36,373 bases of DNA from JAICIG01 sp035532215 (lineage in GTDB: Bacteria > Planctomycetota > Planctomycetia > Pirellulales > JAICIG01): the NCBI GenBank assembly GCA_035532215.1, contig DATKRK010000118.1, positions 1 through 36,373 of the forward strand, in the 5' to 3' direction. The notes under the pieces were generated by a model. The model saw only the letters and a program-made list of their open reading frames with translations, had not been told where the DNA came from and did no database searches. Made by a program: the position numbers and the translations under genes. Of the stretch, positions 1 through 8,453 are shown one piece after another; position 1 is the stretch's first letter, and the number at the start of each line of letters is the position of its first letter.

Positions 1-24
1 ATCGGGGGTAAAATCTTCCCGGAT

Positions 25-44
25 CCCAGGCATAAATGCCTGGG
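25..44. repeat. short palindromic repeat (hairpin)
   Basis: Perfect 8-bp arms cccaggca and tgcctggg enclose a TAAA loop. No T-tract follows on either strand, so I read it as a dispersed palindrome rather than a terminator. The rest of bases 1-332, downstream of the RND pump stop codon, shows no convincing gene. Confidence 0.6.
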
Positions 45-142
45 CTAAGTAAAAGAGCGCCTGCGGCGGTGGCGGCGCGGAACAAAATCGACGTAGACTT
101 GGTCCCGCATCGGGCACCAAAATCGTACATTTTGCGCAGCCG

Positions 143-162
143 AGGCTCAGCCCCAGGCACCC
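143..162. repeat. half-copy of the shared MITE core
   Basis: The string aggctcagccccaggcaccc matches, with a one-base deletion, the reverse complement of the left part of the palindromic core in the element at 26773-26923. It is a solitary fragment of that family. Confidence 0.45.
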
Positions 163-332
163 GAGATACCTTACTAACTTGAAAAAGGGAAAGGCCCTGG
201 TCGTGGGGCGGCCATCGACTCAAGCATGCGCACATTCGTGTATCCGATGCTGCATCCGACAGATCGACATTCGCCAGTCATTTCTCGTTGCGGATGCGGC
301 ATCGGTCGGCGGGCTCATTGATGCCCCATCTG

Positions 333-3300
333 TTAGTGCGCCATCTGCCCGGCCTCGGCCGAGGGCTCGCGGTGGCCGTAGAAGCTGTAGAGCACGGGCA
401 TCAGGTAGCGCGTCAGGAACAGGGTGCTGATCATGCCGCCAACGACGACGATGGCCAATGGCCGCTGCGTCTGGGCGCCGATCCGCGTGGAAACGGCGGC
501 GGGCAGCAGGCCGAAGATCGCGGTCAGGGCGGTCATCATCACGGGCCGCACGCGCTTCTCGGCGCCTTGCATGATCGCTTCGCGCAGCGGCAAGCCCTGG
601 TAGCGCATTTGGTTGAAATAGGAGATCAACAGCAAACCGTCCATCACGGCCACGCCGAAGATGGAAATGAAGCCCACCGCCGCCGAAATGCTGAAGTTCG
701 TGCCGGTCAACAAGAGCGCCCAGAGTCCGCCCAGCGAGAGGGCCACCACGTTGGAAAACACCAGCACGGCGTCCAGCAGCGAGCGGAAGGCCAGATAGAG
801 CAGCACGTAGATCAAGGCCAGCGAGACCGGAATGATGAACATCAAGCGGTGCTCGGCTTCCTGCATTTCCTGGAATTCGCCGCTCCATTCGGCGCGATAG
901 GGCGATTTGAACAAGGCGGCCGTTTTCTGCTGCGCCTCGGCCACGGCGCCGGCCAGGTCGCGGCCGCGGACGCTGAACTTGATGGCGATCAGCCGGTTGC
1001 CCTGCTCGCGGGCGATGGTCGAGGCGCCGGAGCGCACGAACCGCCCCTTGGAGTCCAATTCGCCGTGCGAGTTGAGCGGCGTCACCAGATCGCGCAGCCG
1101 GCGTCGGGGGGCCTTGTCGAAATTGTTGAACGTGCCGCCGAACACGGTGCCGGTGAGCGCGGGCATTTTTTCGCTGGTGCCGTTGATCGGCAACCCGCGG
1201 CTGGCGCCCGAGACCGCGGTTTGCCCGACGTCGACGGCCAACTCGCTGGTGATCTCGTTGTTGCGGACGTCGACCGGAATATTGAGAATCGCCTGCACGT
1301 TGCTGCGCAGTTCGTTGGGCCAACGGAGCGTGATGTCGAACCGCTTTTCGCCTTCGATCATCGTCGAAAACGGCTTGCCGCCCACGGCGATCTCGACGAA
1401 GTCTTCGACGTCGTCGACCGTCACGCCCCAGTAGTTGCACTTCTTCGGATCGACGGGGATTTCCAGGTTCGGCTGGCCTTTCACCCGGAACACGCCGACG
1501 TTGGCGATGCCGCGAATCGACGTTAAGTGCGTTTTGAGTTGATCGGCCAGCTTTTCCAACTCGTCGAGATCGGGGCCGAAGATCTTGACCGAGTTGTCGC
1601 CCTTGACGCCCGAAAGCGATTCCATCACGTTGTCGCGGATGTTCTGCGAAAAGTTCCAGTTCACGCCGACGATGCTCTTGGCCAACTCGTCGTTCATCTC
1701 CGAGATCAGTTCGAGCTTGGTGCGCGGGCGGCGGGTCGAGAACCACGCTTGCCAGCCCGTGGCCGGCTTGACGGCGGGCCACTGGCCGCGCGGCTTGAGC
1801 GGCACGAAGAACTCGACGTTGTAAAACCCTGTCGGATCGGTGCCGTCGTCGGGCCGCCCGGTTTGCGACACGACGACCTCGATCTCGGGGTATTTCTGCA
1901 TGATCTTCCGGGCTTGGTCGGCCTTGGCCGAAGCGGCTTCGAGCGAGATGTTGATCGGCAGCGTGGCGCGGACCCAGAGGTTGCCTTCTTCCAATTCGGG
2001 CATGAATTCGCGGCCCAACAGCGGCAGCATGGCGGCCGTAAAGCCGATCAACGCCAGCATCACGAAGACCGTGGCCCAGCGGTGACGGAGGCAGAAATCG
2101 AGATTGCGCAGGTAGCCCGATTTCAGATACCGCACCAGGAAATTGTCGGGGGCGGGCTGCAAATCCTTGAACAGCAGCAGGCAGAGCACCGGCGCCACGG
2201 TCAGCGCGAGGATCAGCGCGCCGCCCAGGGCGAACGCGTAGGTGTCGGCCATGGGACCGAAGATCTGGCCCTCGGGGCCTTGCATGGTGAACAGCGGCAA
2301 GAACGCGCAAACCATGATCGCCGTGGTGAAGAACAGCGCCCGCTCGACTTCGCGCGAGGCCCGCAGGATGCGCTCTTTCAACGGCAGGTCGGAATACTCG
2401 CCCGAGCTGAGGTGCCGATAGATATTCTCGACCATGATCACCGACGAATCGACGATGATCCCGAAGTCGACGGCGCCGATCGAGAGCAGATTGGCCGACT
2501 TGCCCCGCAAGAACAGGATCGCGAAGGCGAACATCAGCGCCAGCGGAATGTTGATCGCCACGATCAACGCGCTGCGTACGTTGCTGACGAACATCAACAG
2601 AATCAGCGATACGAGCACCATGCCCACGATCAGGTTTTCGTGGACGGTTTCGGTGGTGACGTCGATCAGCGTGGTGCGGTCGTAATAGGGCTCGATCTTG
2701 ACGCCCGGCAGCATGACCGTGTTTTCGGAGTTGAGCTCGTCGATTTTGGCCTTCAGGTCGTGCAGGGCCGGCAGCGAGGCTTCGCCCTTTCGCAGCAGCA
2801 CGATGCCTTGCACTCGCTCTTCTTCGTTGTCCCAGACGGTCCGTCCTTCGGAGTCGAGCGCCGTTTCGCCGTTTTCGTCGCGCCGCGGCACGCTCAGGCT
2901 GACCTTGCCCAGGCGGGGCAGATGGTTCACCACGGCCCCCTTGAAGCCGATGTCGTCGGCGTATCGCGAAGGGCCGCCGTCGATCACGTCTTCCACGCGA
3001 ATCGGCACGTTGTTGACGGCCGTGATGACGGTTTGGCGGATCCGTTCCAGCCGCAAATCTTCTTGGCGGCGCAGATACTGCGCGGCGACGACCGGGTCGT
3101 TCGTCTTGAGCACTTCGGTCGATTTCGTCGGGTCGAGTCCGCCGCCGATCAGGCCGATGCCGCGGACGTTCAGCACGTTCTCGCCCTCGACCAGGTAGTT
3201 GCCGCCGACATTGCCGTTGTTGTGAGTGACGGCATCTTGCAGTTGCTCCAGCGCGATTCCATAGCGCAGCAGCCGCTCGGGGTCGGGGTGGACTTGATAT

Positions 3301-3866
3301 CGCTTCACCGTGCCGCCGCCGCTGACCACGTCGATGATCCGCGGCACGCCGCGGAATTGCCGCTCGAGCACCCAATCCTGCACGGTCTTGAGATCGTTCA
3401 GCGTATACAGGTCGCGGCCCATGCGGTCATGGGGGCTGCGCAAGGTGTAGCGCATGATTTCGCCGGTCGGGCTGGTCGGCGAAATCGTCGGCTGGACGCT
3501 TGCGGGCAGACTTTCTACGAACTGCAGGCGGTTGATGACTTCTTGCCTCGCCCGCAGGTAATCGATGCCGTAGTCGAACTGAATCCGCAGGTGCGACAGC
3601 CCGAACAGCGATTTGCTGCGGCGATACTTCAGCCCCGGCATCCCCGCCATGGCCACTTCCAGCGGAATGGTGACCTGGCGTTCGACTTCTTCGGCGCTGG
3701 CGCCCGGATACTTGGCAATGACTTCAACGATTGCCGGGGCCGGGTCGGGATAGGCCTCGACGTTGACGTGAAAGAAGGCGTAGCCGCCCACGGCGATCAG
3801 TACGGCCGCCAGCAGCAGCACGATCAGCGGGGCGCCCAGCGCCCATTGGATCAGTCGATACGCCAT
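333..3866 (-). CDS. heavy-metal efflux RND pump (CusA/CzcA family), inner-membrane subunit
   Basis: Proton-driven export pump of the HME-RND family, expected to form a trimer in the inner membrane and move metal cations (Zn/Co/Cd or Cu/Ag) through an adaptor and outer-membrane channel. The 1177-residue protein opens with a membrane segment (about 9-30). The family signature in the TM4 region is DFGIIVDSSVIMVEN (467-481), where CzcA-type pumps usually read DFG-x3-DGA-x3-VEN, so the Gly-Ala pair is Ser-Ser here. It is over 100 residues longer than typical CzcA/CusA; part of the excess is an acidic insert around 328-354. A second helical block near the C-terminus contains VAVMDGLLLISYFNQMR. Start MAYRLIQWAL fits family N-termini. 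It is last in the efflux cluster, 234 bp from the adaptor gene because repeats occupy the gap. Metal specificity cannot be settled from the sequence. Confidence 0.93.
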   Translation of the reverse strand: MAYRLIQWALGAPLIVLLLAAVLIAVGGYAFFHVNVEAYPDPAPAIVEVIAKYPGASAEEVERQVTIPLEVAMAGMPGLKYRRSKSLFGLSHLRIQFDYGIDYLRARQEVINRLQFVESLPASVQPTISPTSPTGEIMRYTLRSPHDRMGRDLYTLNDLKTVQDWVLERQFRGVPRIIDVVSGGGTVKRYQVHPDPERLLRYGIALEQLQDAVTHNNGNVGGNYLVEGENVLNVRGIGLIGGGLDPTKSTEVLKTNDPVVAAQYLRRQEDLRLERIRQTVITAVNNVPIRVEDVIDGGPSRYADDIGFKGAVVNHLPRLGKVSLSVPRRDENGETALDSEGRTVWDNEEERVQGIVLLRKGEASLPALHDLKAKIDELNSENTVMLPGVKIEPYYDRTTLIDVTTETVHENLIVGMVLVSLILLMFVSNVRSALIVAINIPLALMFAFAILFLRGKSANLLSIGAVDFGIIVDSSVIMVENIYRHLSSGEYSDLPLKERILRASREVERALFFTTAIMVCAFLPLFTMQGPEGQIFGPMADTYAFALGGALILALTVAPVLCLLLFKDLQPAPDNFLVRYLKSGYLRNLDFCLRHRWATVFVMLALIGFTAAMLPLLGREFMPELEEGNLWVRATLPINISLEAASAKADQARKIMQKYPEIEVVVSQTGRPDDGTDPTGFYNVEFFVPLKPRGQWPAVKPATGWQAWFSTRRPRTKLELISEMNDELAKSIVGVNWNFSQNIRDNVMESLSGVKGDNSVKIFGPDLDELEKLADQLKTHLTSIRGIANVGVFRVKGQPNLEIPVDPKKCNYWGVTVDDVEDFVEIAVGGKPFSTMIEGEKRFDITLRWPNELRSNVQAILNIPVDVRNNEITSELAVDVGQTAVSGASRGLPINGTSEKMPALTGTVFGGTFNNFDKAPRRRLRDLVTPLNSHGELDSKGRFVRSGASTIAREQGNRLIAIKFSVRGRDLAGAVAEAQQKTAALFKSPYRAEWSGEFQEMQEAEHRLMFIIPVSLALIYVLLYLAFRSLLDAVLVFSNVVALSLGGLWALLLTGTNFSISAAVGFISIFGVAVMDGLLLISYFNQMRYQGLPLREAIMQGAEKRVRPVMMTALTAIFGLLPAAVSTRIGAQTQRPLAIVVVGGMISTLFLTRYLMPVLYSFYGHREPSAEAGQMAH

Positions 3867-3909
3867 GTCTTACCTTGAATCAACCGCGAATGGCATGGAG
3901 TGCACGGCT

Positions 3910-3975
3910 ATGCCTCGAAAACGCAACCGTAAACTCCGCTAATCCGAGCCAAAAACCGCATAGATTCTGCGGAAG
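3910..3975. repeat. dispersed 66-bp repeat, copy 1
   Basis: This block begins with atgcctcgaaaacgcaaccg and ends with agattctgcggaag, 32 bases apart. The same two strings at the same spacing occur on the opposite strand at 16688-16753. It lies in the adaptor-pump intergenic gap of the efflux cluster. Confidence 0.75.
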
Positions 3976-4013
3976 GGCCGTTTTTTTCCGATTAAGTATT
4001 TCGTCCGTGATCG

Positions 4014-4034
4014 ATCCGTGTTTTATCCGTGGCT
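4014..4034. repeat. solitary terminal-repeat copy
   Basis: This 21-bp segment differs at one position from the right terminal repeat (33661-33681) of the small inverted-repeat element at 33526-33681. No matching partner arm is obvious nearby. It sits between the adaptor and pump genes. Confidence 0.7.
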
Positions 4035-4100
4035 CAAGTGGTTGCGGCCGAAGGCCGCGCTGGGTTATCCGCGGTTCCTTTGGCAAGGCCCCAGTCGCGC

Positions 4101-5567
4101 TCATTCGGCTTCTCCGGCCCCGTCCTGCCCGGCAGCCTGTAAATTGATCAGTTCAGAAAACAACTCCAAGCCGCCTGAAACGATGACCTGTTCGCCGACG
4201 GCCAGCGACTCGGCGCCGTCGCGCCGTTCCTCGACCGTCGGCTCGCTGTGAATGAACACGCGCTGGCGTCCGCGCCGCGTAACCGCCACTTTGCGACGCG
4301 ACACCTCGTGCCGCCTGGCATCGCTTTCCACGAACACGGCCGGGTAATCGCCCTCTTCGATCAGCGCGCTGGTCGGAATCGCAACCATCGCCGGATCGGC
4401 GGGCAATTGGATCGTCGCCGTAATGAATTGACCCACCCGCAGGCGGCCTTCGCGATTGTCGAGCCAACCGATCAGCGCGCCGGTGTGCATCGCCGGATCG
4501 ATGATCTTGCCGATCATCTCGAACTTGCCGGGGATCGGCTTGTCGTGCGGATCGCTCTTGAGATCGATCGCCCAGTCTCGCTGCTCGGGCGGCAGCAATT
4601 CCAAAAACGGCAAGTCTTCTTCGTAGACGCTGGCGAGCACCTGAATCCGCGACAGGTCGGCGATCTGGAACAGGTCGTCGCTCGGATCGACGATGGCGCC
4701 GACGTTGACGTTCTTCTCGACGATCACGCCGTCGATCGCCGCGCGGACTTCCAGTTCGGCCCAGCGCGTGTCTTCGACGAGGCTGCTGGTTTTGGCGTGC
4801 AACTGTTCGACCGCGGTGCGCAAGGACTCCAGATCAGTCGTCTTCATGCTGCTGATGGCCTGCGTCGTCGCCTGGCGCAATTGAGCGGCCTCTTGTTTGA
4901 CGGCTTCGATCTCGTCTTCGGTCAGCCGCCACGAGCGCAACGTGCGAACGGCCTTTTCGATGGCGATCAGATCGCTTTCGACGTTGCGTTGCGCTTCGGC
5001 GACTTGTTTTTCCGGAATGATGGTGCCCGCCTTGAATGAACTGAGCCGCTGCAACAGCCGCTGATCGAGATCGAGACGCGACAAGGCGTCGACCAACTCG
5101 CTTTTCTTTTCGCCGACGTCCTTGCTCCAGATAATCGCCAGAATCTGTCCTTGTTTGACCGTGTCGCCGTAGCGAATCGCGCGATTGAGGCGTCGGCCGT
5201 CGCTGGTTTCGCCCGAGTCCACTTCAGCCAGCCGCGCCACTTCGCCGGGGAACCGCGTGTGGACGGGCACCAGCAAGTTCGGGTCGAGCCCCAGCGAGCC
5301 GGGCAACCGCAGCGGATCGGGCGGCGGCGCCGGTTCGACGGGGGCGGTCTTGAGCTGGATCGCCTGCACCGCGTCGGGCGAGATTTGCAAGGTATCGGGC
5401 TTGTCTTTCACCAACAAAAAGAATTCGCTCTTACGCCCCGTCGCCTCGGCCAGCTTCGGTTCCAGGTGGGCGCGCACCCGGAAATACGCCAGGTACAGGC
5501 CGCCGCAAATCGCCGCCACGAAGGCGGCTGATACGGCGGCGCGAGCGATTGTAGAGCGTTTAGCCAT
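4101..5567 (-). CDS. RND efflux periplasmic adaptor (CusB/CzcB-like membrane fusion protein)
   Basis: Links the inner-membrane RND pump to the outer-membrane channel in a metal-export complex. From the chosen ATG (5567) the protein has 488 residues and starts MAKRSTIARA followed by a hydrophobic anchor (about 8-28). A long alpha-hairpin with LDLDQRLLQRLSSF and a Lys/Glu-rich helix follows, flanked by barrel-sandwich halves; the second half contains VRAAIDGVIVEKNVNVGAIV, typical of the family. The C-terminal beta-barrel/proximal domain ends in an Ala/Gly-rich tail. An in-frame ATG 84 bases upstream exists, but its extension is polar and would precede the membrane anchor, so I prefer the internal start. 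No Met/His-rich metal-binding N-terminal extension is seen. Confidence 0.9.
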   Translation of the reverse strand: MAKRSTIARAAVSAAFVAAICGGLYLAYFRVRAHLEPKLAEATGRKSEFFLLVKDKPDTLQISPDAVQAIQLKTAPVEPAPPPDPLRLPGSLGLDPNLLVPVHTRFPGEVARLAEVDSGETSDGRRLNRAIRYGDTVKQGQILAIIWSKDVGEKKSELVDALSRLDLDQRLLQRLSSFKAGTIIPEKQVAEAQRNVESDLIAIEKAVRTLRSWRLTEDEIEAVKQEAAQLRQATTQAISSMKTTDLESLRTAVEQLHAKTSSLVEDTRWAELEVRAAIDGVIVEKNVNVGAIVDPSDDLFQIADLSRIQVLASVYEEDLPFLELLPPEQRDWAIDLKSDPHDKPIPGKFEMIGKIIDPAMHTGALIGWLDNREGRLRVGQFITATIQLPADPAMVAIPTSALIEEGDYPAVFVESDARRHEVSRRKVAVTRRGRQRVFIHSEPTVEERRDGAESLAVGEQVIVSGGLELFSELINLQAAGQDGAGEAE

Positions 5568-5791
5568 CTTGCGGCCTGCAAGGATCGGAAAAGATGTGTC
5601 GCGGTCGGGAATTATCCATTTACGGATAGCTTTTTTAGGCAGTTCCGGCAAGTCAAGGGAATTTTACACAGGATTAAGATTTTGACAGCTCGGCCGTTTG
5701 GTATTATCGGCCGGTCAGCGGTTCTTGAGATACTTGCCGGAGCAAGTCGGATGGAAGACGCCAACCCTTATCGAGCGCCGAGCTTGTTCAT

Positions 5792-5962
5792 TCAGGCCGT
5801 AATGCCCGGCCGTTGGAGCAAAGAGGCCAATCGAGCGATGCCTTCGCGAATGCCGGCATACCAGCGCTCCGCTTGCGATATGGAACTTTCGGCGGCCCAC
5901 CAAGCGGCGGCATCGGCTATCTCGTGAGCAGCCCGCTCGGTCGTGACGACGGTATAGGTCAT
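5792..5962 (-). pseudogene. truncated ParE/RelE-type toxin remnant
   Basis: The reading frame starts MTYTVVTTERAAHEIADAAA and continues WWAAESSISQAERWYAGI, which resembles the first half of ParE/RelE plasmid-stabilisation toxins (ribosome-targeting RNases or gyrase poisons). It stops after 56 residues, whereas family members have roughly 90-110. The C-terminal half is not present in one open frame downstream: the other frames carry scattered fragments with further stops, as expected from frameshift decay. Its ATG overlaps the stop of the upstream antitoxin remnant as ATGA, the usual toxin-antitoxin coupling. A palindrome (5691-5713) lies just past the remnant. Confidence 0.6.
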
Positions 5963-6210
5963 CCTTTTTCAGGCGAGCCGAGCCGGTCTCGAATGCGAGC
6001 GTCAAGCTCTTCAAGCGTGACGACTCGAGCAGCCTCCATGTCAGCGATTCCTTCTCGGATCGCGGCGAGGTCTTCTCGCTACTGCAGATTGGCGAACGTC
6101 TCCTCGTCCACCAGGAAATAAACCCGGCGTCGCTGATCGTTCTCGATGCGGATGGATCCCGCGCTTTGGTCGAGCGCCTCGCGTTGTTCCGATTTTAGCT
6201 TGGGGGTCAT
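5959..6210 (-). pseudogene. antitoxin remnant with in-frame TAG
   Basis: The frame from ATG 6210 encodes MTPKLKSEQREALDQS and then a short beta-rich stretch RVYFLVDEETFANLQ. It meets TAG at codon 44 (6081-6079) and then continues open for 39 codons, including a charged helix with REGIADMEAARVVTLEEL, to a TGA at 5961-5959. The whole resembles the small antitoxins paired with RelE/ParE toxins in planctomycetes. The 83-codon length, the ATGA overlap with the toxin and the helical C-terminus support a former functional gene. The internal stop and the toxin truncation together suggest a dead module. Stop readthrough is possible but nothing in the sequence supports it. Confidence 0.55.
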
Positions 6211-6299
6211 ATCTCTAGTCTATCACGCGGCGTGACAGGGAGCCATTTCTCTTTCGAGATTCGAACCGGCAAGATTCGTTCGGCAGCTCCGGTTGTATC

Positions 6300-8132
6300 T
6301 CACGGAAACTGCTCGATCATCATCAAGTTCCCCAACTCGGCCGCGACGTTCCAGACTTCCTCCAAGGCGTCGATGTACTCCAGGTAAGACTCGGTCAAGA
6401 GCCGCTGGGCCACGAGATAACGCAACGGCTCGAATTCGCGTTTCTCGTAGGCCTCGCGGTTGAGTGCCTGGTTCCGCAGCGCCAGGGGCAGGATTTCGCG
6501 GCCGTAGCGTTCGGCCAACGTGTGGGCCGCCCGGTAGCCAGCGTAGCTCTCGGCGGCTTGGCGCAAGAGATCGTTCTGCAGCATGGTCAACTGGGCCTGG
6601 GCGTTTCGGACGTCGGCCTCGGCGGCGCGGCGGCCGCCTTGATTCAAGTTCCAGATCGGAATATTGAACTGGATGTTGTACCAGAATTGCGTCGGATTGG
6701 TCGTCGGCCCCCAAGCTGTCGCCGGGCCCGTGTAAGGGTTCGGCAGCGGTTCCACATTGGCCCGCCGCAGCATGATCCGGCGGCGGTCGATCTCGGCCCG
6801 GGCCGTAAGAATCCGCGGGTGCTGAGTGGCGACGAACTGCCGCAACAGCACTTCGTTAACTTCGGGGAACTGGCTGTCCAGCCGGCCCACCGCGCGGTTG
6901 AGCGGCAAATTCGGCAGGCCGATCGTGGCCGAAAGCTGACGCCGCCGGCCTTCCAGAATGCGTTCGGCTTGCAGCAGCATGGCTTCCGCCCGTTGAAGCT
7001 CGATCGACAACGGCAGCACGTCGACGTCGGCCTGCAAGCCGATGCCTTTCATCGCCAGGCCGATGCTTTGCGCCTTGCGGGCGATTTCCACCAACTCTCG
7101 CGAGATCTCCACTCGGCGCTGTTGAGCCAGCAGCCCGTAGAACTGCTGCCGGACGGCAGTCAGCATGAACATGCGGTCGGTGCGGTAGTCGAACCTCGAC
7201 TGGCGAACCTGCTGCTCGGCGGCGCCGCGATCGAGCCGTTTCTTGCCCGCGACCGGAATCTCCAACTGAAAGCCGGCGTTGTATTGATTGCTTTGGCCCG
7301 CGGCGAGCACGTACGGGTTATTCGTGTCCCATCGCGGGTTGTTCCACAATCCGGCCTGGACCGCCTGGCCCTGGGCCGAATCGATCTGGGCCCTGGCGCT
7401 GCGCAGGATCGGATTGTATTCGAGGGCCAGCGCGCTGGCCTGGTCGAGCGAGATGCTGCCGTCGGCGCCCGGACCGAAGGGCGCTTGCATTCGCCGGCTC
7501 GACCTACCCGCCGAGGGCGACAACTGGCTGCGCGTTTTAGCTCCCGGCGGAATCGTCTCTTGGCGAACGAATTGAACTCGCGCCGACGCCTGCCGCGGCA
7601 CAGGCGCCGCTGGCCGAGCCGGCGCAAGCGACGGGCCGGTGGTTCGCTCGGGCGGTCGTTCCGGCCGATTGGGTCGCGCCGCAATATCGGCTTGGATTTG
7701 CGGCTGCCTTGTGTTGACAAGCGGCGGCGCCCGATTGGCCGCCGGATATTGAGGTAACGACCGCCCGGCGAGAGGGCGTCCGGCGGCAGGGCGAAACGAT
7801 TCACCGGTCGACGCAGGCTTTTCCGCTAACGGCGCAATCCTGTTCGACTCGGCGGAAACGCTAGGGTAGTCGTAGCGGTATTGCCTTGGCCGGCGGAGCG
7901 CCGGCGTGGCATAAGAAGCGCTGGGTTCAAGATCGCCGCGCGACTCGCCGTCGGCTCGCTGGATCGGCGATCGAGTCGCGTCATCGGACCCTTCGCGCCT
8001 GGCGGCGCCAGGACGCGATTCAACGGCCTGGGCGGCGGAGGATGTCGTGGGCGCAGCAACGAACAACCCGCGCAACCCCAGCAGCAAGGCCGCAGTCCAT
8101 ATCGGACCGCTGGTTGTCCAGCGACAATTCAT
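6300..8132 (-). CDS. TolC-family outer-membrane efflux protein (CusC/CzcC-like)
   Basis: Outer-membrane channel partner for the RND pump and adaptor encoded downstream. The 610-residue protein has an N-terminal export signal (about 1-35, hydrophobic stretch TAALLLGLRGLFVAA, Ala-rich cleavage region). No lipobox cysteine is evident. An unusual Pro/Arg/Ser-rich, probably disordered segment spans about 36-220. The TolC domain then begins with ISLDQASALALEYNP (226 onward) and shows the two long helical repeats typical of outer-membrane efflux proteins, including the first-repeat segment QLEIPVAGKKRLDRGAAEQQ. It is first in the cluster. About 0.7 kb containing a decayed toxin-antitoxin pair separates it from the adaptor gene, so co-transcription is not assured. 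Confidence 0.9.
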   Translation of the reverse strand: MNCRWTTSGPIWTAALLLGLRGLFVAAPTTSSAAQAVESRPGAARREGSDDATRSPIQRADGESRGDLEPSASYATPALRRPRQYRYDYPSVSAESNRIAPLAEKPASTGESFRPAAGRPLAGRSLPQYPAANRAPPLVNTRQPQIQADIAARPNRPERPPERTTGPSLAPARPAAPVPRQASARVQFVRQETIPPGAKTRSQLSPSAGRSSRRMQAPFGPGADGSISLDQASALALEYNPILRSARAQIDSAQGQAVQAGLWNNPRWDTNNPYVLAAGQSNQYNAGFQLEIPVAGKKRLDRGAAEQQVRQSRFDYRTDRMFMLTAVRQQFYGLLAQQRRVEISRELVEIARKAQSIGLAMKGIGLQADVDVLPLSIELQRAEAMLLQAERILEGRRRQLSATIGLPNLPLNRAVGRLDSQFPEVNEVLLRQFVATQHPRILTARAEIDRRRIMLRRANVEPLPNPYTGPATAWGPTTNPTQFWYNIQFNIPIWNLNQGGRRAAEADVRNAQAQLTMLQNDLLRQAAESYAGYRAAHTLAERYGREILPLALRNQALNREAYEKREFEPLRYLVAQRLLTESYLEYIDALEEVWNVAAELGNLMMIEQFP

Positions 8133-8364
8133 CCGTGTACTGTCCCGGCTCGCGAACAGTCTCCACTCAAAGGCGATGGAAAATAGCCCTTTAGGTCTAT
8201 CGGTCCGGCTGTAGGGGTTGATCCAACCTTATGGAATCGTCGCGGCATACGGCTCGTTGAAAACAGGCGGTTTCGGCGAAGTTTGACGATGCCCGACCTA
8301 ATGACTGCGGGGGGCCGGCAAAGCGCAGAGAAGATGCAAGGCGCTTCGTCACCAAGGGCAGTCC

Positions 8365-8393
8365 TTGGATTCCCCGCCCTGCACGCGTATTCT
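8365..8393 (+). promoter_or_regulatory. candidate sigma70-type promoter for lhr
   Basis: TTGGAT (8365-8370) and TATTCT (8388-8393) are separated by 17 bases, and the next plus-strand gene starts at 8454. This is sequence resemblance only. The 320-base region between the divergent tolC-like and lhr genes contains no gene I can support. Confidence 0.35.
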
Positions 8394-8417
8394 GCTAAGA
8401 GTCGCCTTACAATGGCC

Positions 8418-8437
8418 GTCAGGCTGGAAAGCCTGAC
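8418..8437. repeat. palindrome in the lhr leader
   Basis: Perfect 8-bp arms gtcaggct and agcctgac flank GGAA. It lies 16 bases before the chosen lhr start and would form a hairpin in the leader if the promoter upstream is used. It is one more member of the short palindromes scattered through this window. Confidence 0.55.
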
Positions 8438-8453
8438 CTACTTTTCCGAGACG

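Noticed and set aside
25..44. Hairpin read as a terminator for the efflux cluster
   Set aside because: No T-tract on the relevant strand, and the sequence looks like a dispersed palindrome.
179..430. 83-codon plus-strand ORF at the left of the window
   Set aside because: It has Arg/Ala-rich composition, no ribosome-binding site, and runs into the 3' end of the pump gene on the other strand.
220..3375. Very long minus-strand open frame overlapping the RND pump, and a 783-codon plus-strand frame at 1527-3878
   Set aside because: Both are out-of-frame or antisense shadows of the high-GC RND gene; their translations are Arg/Gln/His-rich and show no domain.
5691..5713. Palindrome cggccg-N11-cggccg with TTGACA/TATTAT nearby as a promoter-operator
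   Set aside because: The spacing between the boxes is 14 bases and points toward no plus-strand gene, so I could not assign it a function.
8283..8453. Upstream extension of the lhr reading frame
   Set aside because: It crosses a palindrome, encodes sequence unlike helicases, and the conserved Lhr N-terminus starts at 8454.
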